A stretch of DNA of 64,000 nucleotides from Lachnospiraceae bacterium JLR.KK002 (GCA_036941025.1 JAYMNP010000001.1:310001-374000); one strand, 5' to 3'. Shown: positions 43,484-51,195, counted from the stretch's first letter. The notes: generated from the sequence alone by a model not told the origin. Program-made: numbers and translations.

Positions 43484-43503
43484 AAGTAGTATAAAGTAGT
43501 ATT
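43484..43503. promoter_or_regulatory. Tandem 10-bp operator repeats upstream of RHH copy 2
   Basis: AAGTAGTATA (43484-43493) and AAGTAGTATT (43494-43503), the same layout as at 43239, in the divergent space between RHH copy 2 and the gene at 43535. Confidence 0.6.
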
Positions 43504-43534
43504 ATTCATCTAATTTAGAAATGAGGTATATATT

Positions 43535-44128
43535 ATGGAAAAAAACAAAACCCGGAAACTGTTGTATGAAGGGCTAAATCATGACGAAATCGAATTGTTG
43601 GAGTGGTACCATGAAAATCCATTGTCTGTGTATATTGAAATCGCTTTAATAATAATGGCCGACATTGAGATAATTACGGAGGAACAGCGCAGAGAATATA
43701 AGGCACGGGTGGAGGAGAATGCGGGCAAATTGAAGGAACTTCTGCTGAAAAAGGAAGATGGCGCCATAACGAATAAGGACGGACTGAAAAACTTTCTGTT
43801 TGACATTATGAATAAGTATAATGGGATGTTTGCAGACATATCTCTGGATGATGAAACGGACACGATTTTTGTGAATACGGTAGACGGTGGGCGGTTCATT
43901 GTCACTGTCAGCCCCGTGACTGCGGACGAAGCCCTCCTGGAGCTGTGGGCGAAGAAGAACCCGGAACGGATGTCCCTTGCGCTCGGCGTACTGAATATGC
44001 GGGATTTAGGAGCATTTACGAAAGAAGAAGCAAATGAGTATCTTTCCGTCATTCTTGAAAATGCGGATAATTCCGTAACCGAAGATTTGAAGTCCGGATT
44101 AGGGACGGACGGAAATAATAAACATTAA
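43535..44128 (+). CDS. Hypothetical protein, 197 residues
   Basis: No family recognised. The protein is soluble, acidic and mostly helical in the N-terminal half (KLLYEGLNHDEIELLEWYHE; EEQRREYKARVEENAGKLKE), with a beta-rich middle (DDETDTIFVNTVDGGRFIVT) and a helical C-terminus. No signal peptide or membrane segment. The start has GAGG 9 bp upstream. It is divergent from RHH copy 2 across shared operator repeats and ends at its own terminator, suggesting control by the RHH proteins. It sits among accessory genes. Confidence 0.75.
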   Translation: MEKNKTRKLLYEGLNHDEIELLEWYHENPLSVYIEIALIIMADIEIITEEQRREYKARVEENAGKLKELLLKKEDGAITNKDGLKNFLFDIMNKYNGMFADISLDDETDTIFVNTVDGGRFIVTVSPVTADEALLELWAKKNPERMSLALGVLNMRDLGAFTKEEANEYLSVILENADNSVTEDLKSGLGTDGNNKH

Positions 44129-44147
44129 TTAATATAAGGAAAAGAGG

Positions 44148-44176
44148 GAGCCGGTATAACCGCCGGTTCTTTTTTT
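44148..44176 (+). terminator. Terminator after the 197-residue hypothetical gene
   Basis: GAGCCGG (44148-44154) / CCGGTTC (44163-44169; one G-T pair), then seven T. The T-run merges with palindromic copy E. Confidence 0.8.
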
Positions 44177-44440
44177 ATCTTATAGAAAATACTATGTCAC
44201 GCTAACGCGTAAAAGTATCTTCCTATGAGATAAAAAATAATATGCGTAGGGTCTTCTACACTCCGTTTCGGTCGTTGCCACTCAGGTGCCACTGGCACCT
44301 GGCAACCCAGCGAAGCGAGGGTACTCGCACAGGAGGAAAATATTGTTTCGCAATTGTGCTTAAACGCGATACGTTCAGCATACTGCGTATGCTCTGACGC
44401 ACCACAAATGGCGCAACAAATCGTCCAGATCCCTCATGAT
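44170..44440. repeat. Dispersed palindromic element, copy E, carrying two inserted palindromes
   Basis: Degenerate arms (44170-44192, 44215-44236) enclose TCACGCTAACGCGTAA. Compared with copy D, the right flank is split twice: between ATGCG and TACTCGCACAGG by about 70 bp built around CAGGTGCC-ACT-GGCACCTG (44283-44301), and after TTGTGC by about 50 bp built around AGCATAC-TGC-GTATGCT (44377-44393). It ends in the common GTCCAGATCCCTCATGATT. Confidence 0.75.
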
Positions 44441-44538
44441 TTTCGCCTGTTGTTCCTGTTATCCAAATAGGCAAGCAATGCAATCAGGAAGTTATCGCCC
44501 AAAAATAGCAGGCTTAAAATTTCATATGTATTTTCCAT
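44434..44538 (-). CDS. 34-residue holin-like toxin peptide
   Basis: ATG at 44538 with AAGGTGGT 7 nt upstream. It begins MENTYEILSLLFLGDN, continues as a hydrophobic span FLIALLAYL and ends in a basic DNRNNRRKS tail. This is the pattern of the short putative holin-like toxin peptides of Firmicutes. An extended -10 (TGCTATAAT, minus strand, 44583-44575) would give a transcript start about 30 nt upstream. No antisense promoter was recognised on the other strand, though the repeat-rich 3' region could supply one. Confidence 0.6.
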   Translation of the reverse strand: MENTYEILSLLFLGDNFLIALLAYLDNRNNRRKS

Positions 44539-44665
44539 CTGCACCACCTTGTAACACGAATGTTCCCAAGTCAGATTATAGCACTAAAGTTATCCGGCGA
44601 TCTGTTTTTCCAGCCCAGCCGGACACAAAAAAGCCAATGAGCCTGTGGGCCCCTTTGCTGAATGG

Positions 44666-44682
44666 CACTTGCAAAGCAAGTG
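44666..44682. repeat. Short perfect hairpin
   Basis: CACTTGC (44666-44672), AAA, GCAAGTG (44676-44682), in the 200-bp gap between the holin-like gene and the RHH remnant. No T-run. Confidence 0.5.
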
Positions 44683-44729
44683 GGGGGTACAGAGCAGATT
44701 CCCGGCAGAAATGACCCTGGCATGGAAAA

Positions 44730-44816
44730 GGGATGTTCCAAATGCACTTTATTGGAATATCCCCTGGTTATAATTTTTTTCCTGCCCTCCGTCAATATCC
44801 TTAGACAGTGATATTT
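44730..44816 (-). pseudogene. Remnant of a third RHH gene with its terminator
   Basis: On the minus strand the last codons before TAA (44749-44751) read EKNYNQGIFQ, against EKNSNQGMFQ in RHH copy 1, and the overlapping hairpin (44730-44763) matches the one at 42993 with one change. Upstream sequence is cut off where the IS256-type transposase remnant ends (44817). Only the C-terminal tail survives. Confidence 0.7.
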
Positions 44817-45489
44817 TTACAGGTATTCCGTCAGACGTTCCCCATACAGGAACGTCAGCTGGTTCAGAACCTGGTCCCAGTTGCGGTATCTCTGCGTCCA
44901 TTTTTTTGTTACATTCCGGCTTGCCAAAAACAGCATTTTCTCTAACGATGTATCGCTGGGGAATACGCTCTTTGTCCTGGTTACTTTCCGGTATTGGCGG
45001 TTCAGCCCTTCTATGATGTTCATGGTGTACATGATACGGCAGATGTCATCCGGAAACTGGAAGAAGTGGCTGACGTCTTCCCGATTGTTTTCCCAGATGC
45101 TGATGGCGTAAAGGTATTTTCTCCCCCATGTCTCTTTTATATTCTCCAGTTCTGACAGGGCTGTTGCCTCATTTGGGGTATTGCAGACTGCCTTGAAATC
45201 GGAGGCGAATTTCTTCAGGTCTTTGTAACGGACATATTTGAATGAGTTGCGCAGCATGTGGATGACGCATCTCTGTATCTGTGCTTTGGGGAATACCGCC
45301 TGTATGGTCTCCTTAAATCCCGGCAGCGTTTGTTATCAGTCTGCACATCCCCTTTGAGGTTCTTTTCATATCCGAAGATGGTAGTTCCTGCAGGATGTTC
45401 TTAAAACTGTTCCTGAGGAGGGCATAGACATCAGCTACGCTATTTAGGTTGTTTTCTGAGATAATATGTCGAATTTGTTCCTTTGCTAC
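44817..45489 (-). pseudogene. IS256-family (mutator-type) transposase, broken
   Basis: Two parts of one transposase survive. From about 45489 an N-terminal piece (EQIRHIISENNLNSVADVYA) runs on, after a one-base frame change, as GYEKNLKGDVQTDNKR. It then jumps at about 45320 to the C-terminal part (PGFKETIQAVFPKAQIQRC, MLRNSFKYVRYKDLKKFASD) through to the stop at 44817. About 150 to 200 residues with most of the DDE core are missing, so it is inactive. An imperfect 18-bp hairpin (about 45502-45550) lies upstream. Clear terminal inverted repeats could not be matched. Confidence 0.85.
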
Positions 45490-45578
45490 TGGTATAAAAA
45501 CACTCCTTTTCGATAAGAATTTCCATATCCTGATTCTTACCGGAAAGGAGCCATTTATTTCCAAAAACACAAACTTAT

Positions 45579-46013
45579 TTACACTACCTCTGAGAATCTG
45601 ATTTGATTCTCTATGAATTTATTAAAATCAGAAACGTATTTAATTTCATTCATATCTATTCTTGAAAACATTTGTGGCATTATTTCTTTGGCAAATAAAT
45701 TTGCTTCAAGTTCAGTGATACTTTCGGTATCAGTATCAAATAATTCAAATGCGTTAAGATTTCTATGTAATATATAGTGCCCAAGTTCATGTGCACATAT
45801 GATTTTTTGTGAATATAAGTCGAGTTTCTTGTTGATGTAAATGGAGTCATCTAATATGAATCCTTTCAACTCATCTTTGAGTGAACATATATTAATGTTT
45901 ATTTTTAATACCTTAGCAAGGTAAAATGGATTATTGTTAGTTGATAAATTAAGTAATTTATGGGCTTCCCTTTTTAAAAAATTATATCGTTCTTCTGTTA
46001 ATATCTCCCTCAT
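45579..46013 (-). CDS. ImmA/IrrE-family metalloprotease
   Basis: 144 residues. The zinc motif HELGH is in IICAHELGHYILH near residue 80, with the third ligand Glu in ELEANLFAKE. ImmA proteases cut ImmR-type repressors to switch on integrative elements. It overlaps the 3' end of the XRE regulator by 32 bp, the ImmR-ImmA gene order of ICEBs1. Its base composition is clearly more A+T-rich than the chromosome around it. No integrase is nearby, so this is probably an element remnant or domesticated switch. Confidence 0.87.
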   Translation of the reverse strand: MREILTEERYNFLKREAHKLLNLSTNNNPFYLAKVLKININICSLKDELKGFILDDSIYINKKLDLYSQKIICAHELGHYILHRNLNAFELFDTDTESITELEANLFAKEIMPQMFSRIDMNEIKYVSDFNKFIENQIRFSEVV

Positions 46014-46893
46014 TCTTCTCTCCTAAATTTGTACTGCGGCTTTTTGCAATATTTGCCATTTGAATAATTGATTCATCGGATAAATTTTTAATGCCGTTAA
46101 ATGCAGCTATCTGATGCATTTCTAAATATTTTCTGGCTTCGTTTGGGTCAGTAAAAAATTCTTTTGCCAATTCGGTGTTTTCATGTCTGTTACCTGCAGT
46201 AGAATCATTTGAAATATTATCGAAATTATCTATCTCTTTTGTGGTTTTAATATCATTTGTTCTGTTTATGGTACTAAAAGTAAGATTTTTCTTTTGTGGT
46301 TTGGTCTTGAGAGTAATATTTTTGTTGCTATCTCTTTTTATTACTTTATCAAAGCTGTTAATATCTGAACTTAAAATGTCAAAAATTAATTTTTCAAATT
46401 TATCAGTAATATTTGAGCGGCAAAATGCTTTTATAGAATCCTTACTTACTGATTTCATAATATTGCTATCACTAAGATAGTCTATCATTTTTTGCCATTC
46501 ATCTTCTGAGCGAGAAATGTATAAAAGCATTTCCTTTACAATTTCATAAAAATTTTTGTGTATTACCATGGCATTAAATATGTCCATCATAGAATATTCA
46601 GTTTTTTTATCAATAGTAAGTGAAAATGCGTTTATAGAATATAGAGCTTCTGTCGAGATTTTTAATTCTTTTGAAATACTTGTAAACATTTCTTTTTCCC
46701 ATCCCATTAAATAAGCAGGAGTAGTATTTAATATTTTTGCAAGCGGTTCCAGGACAGTAATGGGAAAATTTTCTATATTGTTATTTTCATATCTATATAT
46801 TGTGGCACGATTTTTTCCAAGACGAGAAGCAACTTCATCTACAGACAATCCCAGTTCAGTTCTTCGCTGTTTTATTCGTTCTCCTATATTCAT
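45982..46893 (-). CDS. XRE/ImmR-like repressor
   Basis: 303 residues from 46893 (GGAGGT 7 nt upstream); an earlier in-frame start would include the promoter. N-terminal helix-turn-helix (RIKQRRTELGLSVDEVASRL, KNRATIYRYEN), then LAKILNTTPAYLMGWE. The C-terminal 230 residues are polar, Asn/Lys/Ser-rich and not recognised; ImmR itself is shorter (about 127). It is paired with the ImmA-like protease and probably autorepressed, as a TTCGCAAATATGCAA site covers its -35 box. Low GC suggests horizontal origin. Confidence 0.85.
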   Translation of the reverse strand: MNIGERIKQRRTELGLSVDEVASRLGKNRATIYRYENNNIENFPITVLEPLAKILNTTPAYLMGWEKEMFTSISKELKISTEALYSINAFSLTIDKKTEYSMMDIFNAMVIHKNFYEIVKEMLLYISRSEDEWQKMIDYLSDSNIMKSVSKDSIKAFCRSNITDKFEKLIFDILSSDINSFDKVIKRDSNKNITLKTKPQKKNLTFSTINRTNDIKTTKEIDNFDNISNDSTAGNRHENTELAKEFFTDPNEARKYLEMHQIAAFNGIKNLSDESIIQMANIAKSRSTNLGEKNEGDINRRTI

Positions 46894-46917
46894 TGCAGCA
46901 CCTCCATTGTCAATTAT

Positions 46918-47089
46918 ATGATACCATATTATTCGCAAATATGCAACAAAATAATTATAAAAAATAAAATATTCGCATGTGATTCGAAAAAAATATTGAC
47001 ATGCAAAAAATAAAATGATAATATAAAGGTAGTTGCATAATATGCAAAAAATAAATGACAACAAAAAAAGATAGTTGCATAATAAGCGA
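46918..47089. promoter_or_regulatory. Divergent promoters with ImmR-like operator sites
   Basis: Leftward: TTGCAT (46946-46941), 17 bp, TATCAT (46923-46918). Rightward: TTGACA (46996-47001), 17 bp, TAATAT (47019-47024). Sites sharing TTGCATA half-sites: 46932-46946 on the leftward -35, partial 46972-46988, perfect palindrome TTGCATAATATGCAA (47033-47047) at the rightward start point, and half-site 47075-47089. This looks like a phage-type genetic switch. Confidence 0.7.
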
Positions 47090-47161
47090 CAAAAAATAAA
47101 AAAATTTTATTAAAATGTTGAAGTTGATAATTTATATTCAGGTAGTGAAGGGGGTATGGGT

Positions 47162-47260
47162 ATGTTAGAATTTTTAACATCTTTTTTAGTTACTGTCATG
47201 GGCGGAGTGGCTTGCCACTACATAGTCAAATGGTTGGATGAGAAGGATAATAACAGATAG
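47162..47260 (+). CDS. 32-residue membrane peptide under ImmR-like control
   Basis: ATG 47162 preceded by AAGGGGG about 8 bp upstream. It encodes 32 residues: hydrophobic MLEFLTSFLVTVMGGVAC, then HYIVKWLDEKDNNR. Single-span peptides of this form occur in Firmicute mobile elements, sometimes as toxins; I do not recognise a named family. It is the only gene after the strong rightward promoter with the operator palindrome at its start, so the XRE protein most likely represses it. A GC-rich palindrome follows. Confidence 0.6.
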   Translation: MLEFLTSFLVTVMGGVACHYIVKWLDEKDNNR

Positions 47261-47266
47261 ATTTAG

Positions 47267-47288
47267 CCCCCGGATAGCTATCCGGGGG
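47267..47288. terminator. GC-rich palindrome between convergent genes
   Basis: CCCCCGGATAG (47267-47277) / CTATCCGGGGG (47278-47288), a perfect dyad. There is no T-run on either strand, but position between the convergent peptide gene and EAL gene suggests a transcript end. Confidence 0.55.
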
Positions 47289-47302
47289 GGGAGAGAAAGG
47301 AA

Positions 47303-49072
47303 TTATAGGGAATATGACGCAGTATCCTCCTCCTGCTGTTTCCGGAACAGCTCAAAAAATTCTTCCTCCGGCATGGGTTTTGCATAGTAATATCCCTGTA
47401 CCTGGTCACAGCCGATACTGCGCAGCAAATCCACCTGTTCCCTGGTTTCCACACCTTCCGCCAGCAGGCCCAGATCCAGTTTGTCAGCCATCATCACCAC
47501 ATGTTCCAGAATCAGCCTGCCCTTTTCCGATACCATCATATTTTCCATAAATTTCCGATCCAGTTTAATCACGTCGAAAGGAGTTTCCAGCAGAATATTC
47601 AGGGAGGAATAACCGCTGCCGAAATCATCCATCAGCAGCGTAAACCCTTCTTCTTTCAACTGCAGGGCTTTCAGGCTGACCTGCTGATCATCGGCAGTTT
47701 CCGTAATTTCCAGTTCCAGCAGGTTCCTTGAGATGCCGCTGTCTCTTATCAGCTCATCCAGAAAACGAATACATGCGTCGTCCTTAAGATGAACTCTGGA
47801 CACGTTGACGGAAATGGGACAGGGAGTAAGGCCCTGCTGATCGCATTTTTGGATAAATCGACACGCCCTGGACCAGATATAGTAATCCACGTTTCGGATA
47901 AAACCATTTTCCTCTATAATGGGTATGAACTGATCCGGATAAATCATGCCCCGCTCCGGATGACGCCACCGCACCAGAGCTTCCGCTCCGATAATTTTAT
48001 TTCGGGTTATACTGTATTTGGGCTGGAGATACATCATAAACTGGTGTTCCGTAATGGCGTTCTGCATGTTTTCTTCAATGAATTTCCGGTTGTACAGGGA
48101 ATCTTTAAACTGTTCTTCGTAGAATAAAATATTGGTCAGTACATTGCGTTTTGCGGCCTTCCGGGCCATTGCCGCCCGGTCTTCCATCTGCCGCAGTTCC
48201 ATGCTCCGGTCTTCCACCATGTATATGCCGTAAGACATCTGGATTTTTACATCTTTAAAAGCAACGGTCTGCACGCTGAGCCGGTGAATCAGCGACGTCA
48301 GTTCTTCTTTCCGGTCGTATTCCGTCACAATCATAAAAACGTCGCTGCGGAGATTAATAAAAAACTGCTCCTGACTGCAGACGTTACTGAGCTGTTCGCG
48401 AATGAAATCCAGCATTTCATCTCCGAATTTTTCGCCGTACAAATCGTTGACAATTTTGAATTTGCGGATATCAAACTGGATAAAAGCAATGTCTTTTGCG
48501 GAAGAAAACAGGAGCTGGCTGACATTTCTGCGGAACCGCTGGAGCTTGCCGATATTTTTCAGTACGCCCCGCATAACATTGTTTTCCGGGATGTCTTCCA
48601 GACGGATGCTGCTCTCTGCTGCGTCTTTCAGAAAATCTTCCAGCATGTCTTCCAGAATCTCAATACTGGTGTCAAGAGCCTGGGGGCATTTTGCCAGAAT
48701 CAGCCCTTCTTTGCGGATGGCTGCCATTTCTTCCGGCACGGAAATATCTTTGCCCAGAATATCCCGGCAGTTTACAGCGCCCTCCATCCGCTCTGTAAAA
48801 AGCCGTATGAATTCTTCCGTTTTTTTATTGCCGTAAAGTTCCAGTTCCCTGTCCTGGGAATCGTAAAATCCCAGAGCCATGCCCAGTACCAGCAGAGAAG
48901 CGGTAATACAGCCGCAGATTCCGCCCTGGCGCATACCGCCTCCGAAACAGGTGCTGATTTTAAATGCAGTTTTTAAATCCAGGCCAAAGTCCCCGGCAAA
49001 TGCTCCGAATAATGCCTGAGAACAGTGATATTGCTGGTGCAGAAGCTGTTCTGCTTTCTCTTTGTGTGTCAT
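47303..49072 (-). CDS. C_GCAxxG_C_C redox domain fused to degenerate GGDEF and EAL domains
   Basis: 589 residues from 49072 (GAGGT 8 nt upstream). Residues 1-145 match the C_GCAxxG_C_C family, with Cys17 (HCSQA), Cys53/Cys55 (GGICGC), Cys102 (NCRDILG) and Cys129 (KCP). Residues 185-320 are a GGDEF domain whose catalytic motif has decayed to RSDVF (242-246), so no cyclase activity is expected. Residues 330-580 are an EAL domain with EALVRW (364), DDFGSGYSS (482-490), KLDRKF and EGVET intact, so it should hydrolyse cyclic di-GMP. No membrane span. A redox or metal-sensing phosphodiesterase is inferred; I do not recall this fusion. Confidence 0.85.
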   Translation of the reverse strand: MTHKEKAEQLLHQQYHCSQALFGAFAGDFGLDLKTAFKISTCFGGGMRQGGICGCITASLLVLGMALGFYDSQDRELELYGNKKTEEFIRLFTERMEGAVNCRDILGKDISVPEEMAAIRKEGLILAKCPQALDTSIEILEDMLEDFLKDAAESSIRLEDIPENNVMRGVLKNIGKLQRFRRNVSQLLFSSAKDIAFIQFDIRKFKIVNDLYGEKFGDEMLDFIREQLSNVCSQEQFFINLRSDVFMIVTEYDRKEELTSLIHRLSVQTVAFKDVKIQMSYGIYMVEDRSMELRQMEDRAAMARKAAKRNVLTNILFYEEQFKDSLYNRKFIEENMQNAITEHQFMMYLQPKYSITRNKIIGAEALVRWRHPERGMIYPDQFIPIIEENGFIRNVDYYIWSRACRFIQKCDQQGLTPCPISVNVSRVHLKDDACIRFLDELIRDSGISRNLLELEITETADDQQVSLKALQLKEEGFTLLMDDFGSGYSSLNILLETPFDVIKLDRKFMENMMVSEKGRLILEHVVMMADKLDLGLLAEGVETREQVDLLRSIGCDQVQGYYYAKPMPEEEFFELFRKQQEEDTASYSL

Positions 49073-49363
49073 AGGATACCTCTTGTCCGGCAGGGCCGGT
49101 GCATGAAATTTTCTGTGATTTTTCGCTGTGTTTCCTGTTTGTGAGTATATCACATTTGGACGGTAAAGTCCATGGAATACCCGCCAATGCTGATAAAACC
49201 GTAACAGTCACTTGCCATTTCACCGGGATACAGGTATAATCGTACATAGCGAAAACAAAGGAGATTTGAAGTTTCCATTATGGAAAATATGAAACAGGCC
49301 GGGATTCTGTTTGGAAAATAACCGCCTGATTTTAAAGCAGCACAGGGCGGAAAGGAGCGGGAC

Positions 49364-50029
49364 ATGAAGAAAATACTTGCTGTGGACGATGAAGAGGACA
49401 TCCGCAAACTGCTGAAAGAATACCTGGAAATGGAAGGGTATCTGGTTTACACGGCCAGAAACGGTATGGAAGCCATGGAAAAACTGAAACATCAGCCGGA
49501 TTTGATTATTATGGACGTAAATATGCCGGATATGGACGGCTATACGGTCTGTGAAAAAATCCGGGATTATGTGGACTGTCCCATTCTGTTTCTCACAGCC
49601 CGAACGGAAGAACAGGACAGGGTCAGCGGATTTAAGGCAGGGGGCGACGACTATATTGTCAAGCCTTTCGGCATGGACGAAATGCTGGCCAGAGTGGAAG
49701 CACATCTGCGCCGGGAAGAACGAAGGCAGCAGAACAGCAATATCTATATGAAGGGAGACCTTACGGTGGATTTTTCCGGGCGTCAGGTGCTGGTGGACGG
49801 AGCGGACGCGGGGCTGACCAAAACAGAATTTGCCATTGTGGAACTGCTGCTTACTCACAGCGGCCAGGTATTTGAAAAAGAGCAGATTTATGAGCATGTC
49901 CGGGGATTTGACGGAGAGGCGGACGCCGCTATTATTGCAGAACATGTGCGCAGAATCCGTCAGAAAACAGACCGGAACACGAAGCATATTGAGACAGTCT
50001 GGGGTGTGGGCTATAAATGGATTGGTTAG
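49364..50029 (+). CDS. OmpR-family response regulator
   Basis: 221 residues. Receiver domain with acidic pair (VDDEED), phospho-aspartate in LIIMDVNMPDMDG near residue 51 and the lysine in VKPFG; C-terminal winged helix (TKTEFAIVELLLTHSGQVF, RRIRQKTD). GGAAAGGAG precedes the start. Its stop overlaps the kinase start by 13 bp. It probably controls the ABC genes downstream. Confidence 0.95.
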   Translation: MKKILAVDDEEDIRKLLKEYLEMEGYLVYTARNGMEAMEKLKHQPDLIIMDVNMPDMDGYTVCEKIRDYVDCPILFLTARTEEQDRVSGFKAGGDDYIVKPFGMDEMLARVEAHLRREERRQQNSNIYMKGDLTVDFSGRQVLVDGADAGLTKTEFAIVELLLTHSGQVFEKEQIYEHVRGFDGEADAAIIAEHVRRIRQKTDRNTKHIETVWGVGYKWIG

Positions 50030-51195
50030 AGGAAAAGACAGGACAGTTCCTGAAATTTATGCAGGAGAAATCTCTGGTTCGCTCTCTGGTGTGGTATCTC
50101 TGTATCGGTATGACAGGCGTTGGAACCCTGTACTGGATTACCCGGAACCTGTGCCTGGCCTGGCTGGATGTACTGGGCAGGCGCATGATGGACGGACTGG
50201 GTGGCCAGCAGTATCAGGGACATGAAATTATGATGCGGGGGCCGCTTTTAAAGACGGCCATACAGCTTTTTTACAACAACTGTCTGTATCTCTATCTTGT
50301 AATCTGTTTTGTGATTGTGGGGAGGTTTTTTCTGGAAACGAAAATCAAACCGGGAATTACAGCCATTACCCAGGGCCTGAATTACATCAACCTGGGGGAT
50401 TACAGCCATGAAATGACCTGGCGTAGCCAGGACGAGATGGGGCTCCTCTGCCAGGAAGTGGAGCAGATTCGGAAAACACTGCTTAAGAATAAGAAAAACC
50501 AGTGGAAACAGCAGGAGGAACAGCGGAAAATCAATGCGGCCTTTGCCCATGATATCCGCACGCCCCTGACTGTGATTCGGGGCTATACGGAATTTCTGCA
50601 GAAATATGTGCCAGAAGGCAGAGTTACGGAGGAGATGCTGCTGGAAAAACTGAATACCATGCATGAGCAGCAGGAGCGGCTGCTGCGGTTTTCCACCACC
50701 ATGACTACCATTCAGAATATGGAAAAATGGGAGCCGGACGGACACTGGTACCATGTTTCGGAACTGACAGAACAGATGGAGGCAGCTCTGGAAGGGCTTC
50801 GCAGCCAAACCGGGAAGGAAATCAGCCTGCATGTAAGTATTCCGGAGCAGGAGCTGTTTCTGGATAAAAATCTGCTGATGGAAGTGTTTGAAAATCTTCT
50901 TAGCAATGGGCTGCGCTATGCCGGAAAAGCGGTTCAGGTGGAAGTGGCCATGCAGGAACAGGAATTTACGGTGTTTGTAAGGGATGACGGGCCGGGATTT
51001 TCAGAAAAAGCATTGCGAAGAGGAATGGAAACGTATTTCAGTGAAGAGGAAAACAGCCGGGAGCATTTCGGAATCGGCCTGTCCATCTGCCGGATGCTCT
51101 GTGAGAACCATGGCGGGAGCCTTTCTCTCCAAAACAGCGTAAATCAGGGAGCCATTGCGGCAGCTACCCTGACGGCAGGGGTGAAAAACAGGTAA
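50017..51195 (+). CDS. Sensor histidine kinase
   Basis: 392 residues. Two membrane helices (about 24-45 and 85-108) bracket a short extracellular segment of about 40 residues, followed by a HAMP-like region. H-box HDIRTPLTVIRGY near residue 186, N-box NLLSNGLRYAG, G boxes DDGPGF and GIGLSICRML are intact, so it should phosphorylate the response regulator upstream. The short sensor loop is typical of kinases that sense through the membrane or a partner ABC transporter; one follows. Confidence 0.93.
   Translation: MDWLEEKTGQFLKFMQEKSLVRSLVWYLCIGMTGVGTLYWITRNLCLAWLDVLGRRMMDGLGGQQYQGHEIMMRGPLLKTAIQLFYNNCLYLYLVICFVIVGRFFLETKIKPGITAITQGLNYINLGDYSHEMTWRSQDEMGLLCQEVEQIRKTLLKNKKNQWKQQEEQRKINAAFAHDIRTPLTVIRGYTEFLQKYVPEGRVTEEMLLEKLNTMHEQQERLLRFSTTMTTIQNMEKWEPDGHWYHVSELTEQMEAALEGLRSQTGKEISLHVSIPEQELFLDKNLLMEVFENLLSNGLRYAGKAVQVEVAMQEQEFTVFVRDDGPGFSEKALRRGMETYFSEEENSREHFGIGLSICRMLCENHGGSLSLQNSVNQGAIAAATLTAGVKNR

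Noticed and set aside
45313..45570. Independent 85-residue gene
   Set aside because: Its residues match the N-terminus of an IS256-type transposase up to a frame change, so it is part of the broken transposase.
46893..47064. Longer N-terminus for the XRE regulator (start at 47064)
   Set aside because: The added residues span both divergent promoters and operators; the start at 46893 has a proper GGAGGT site.
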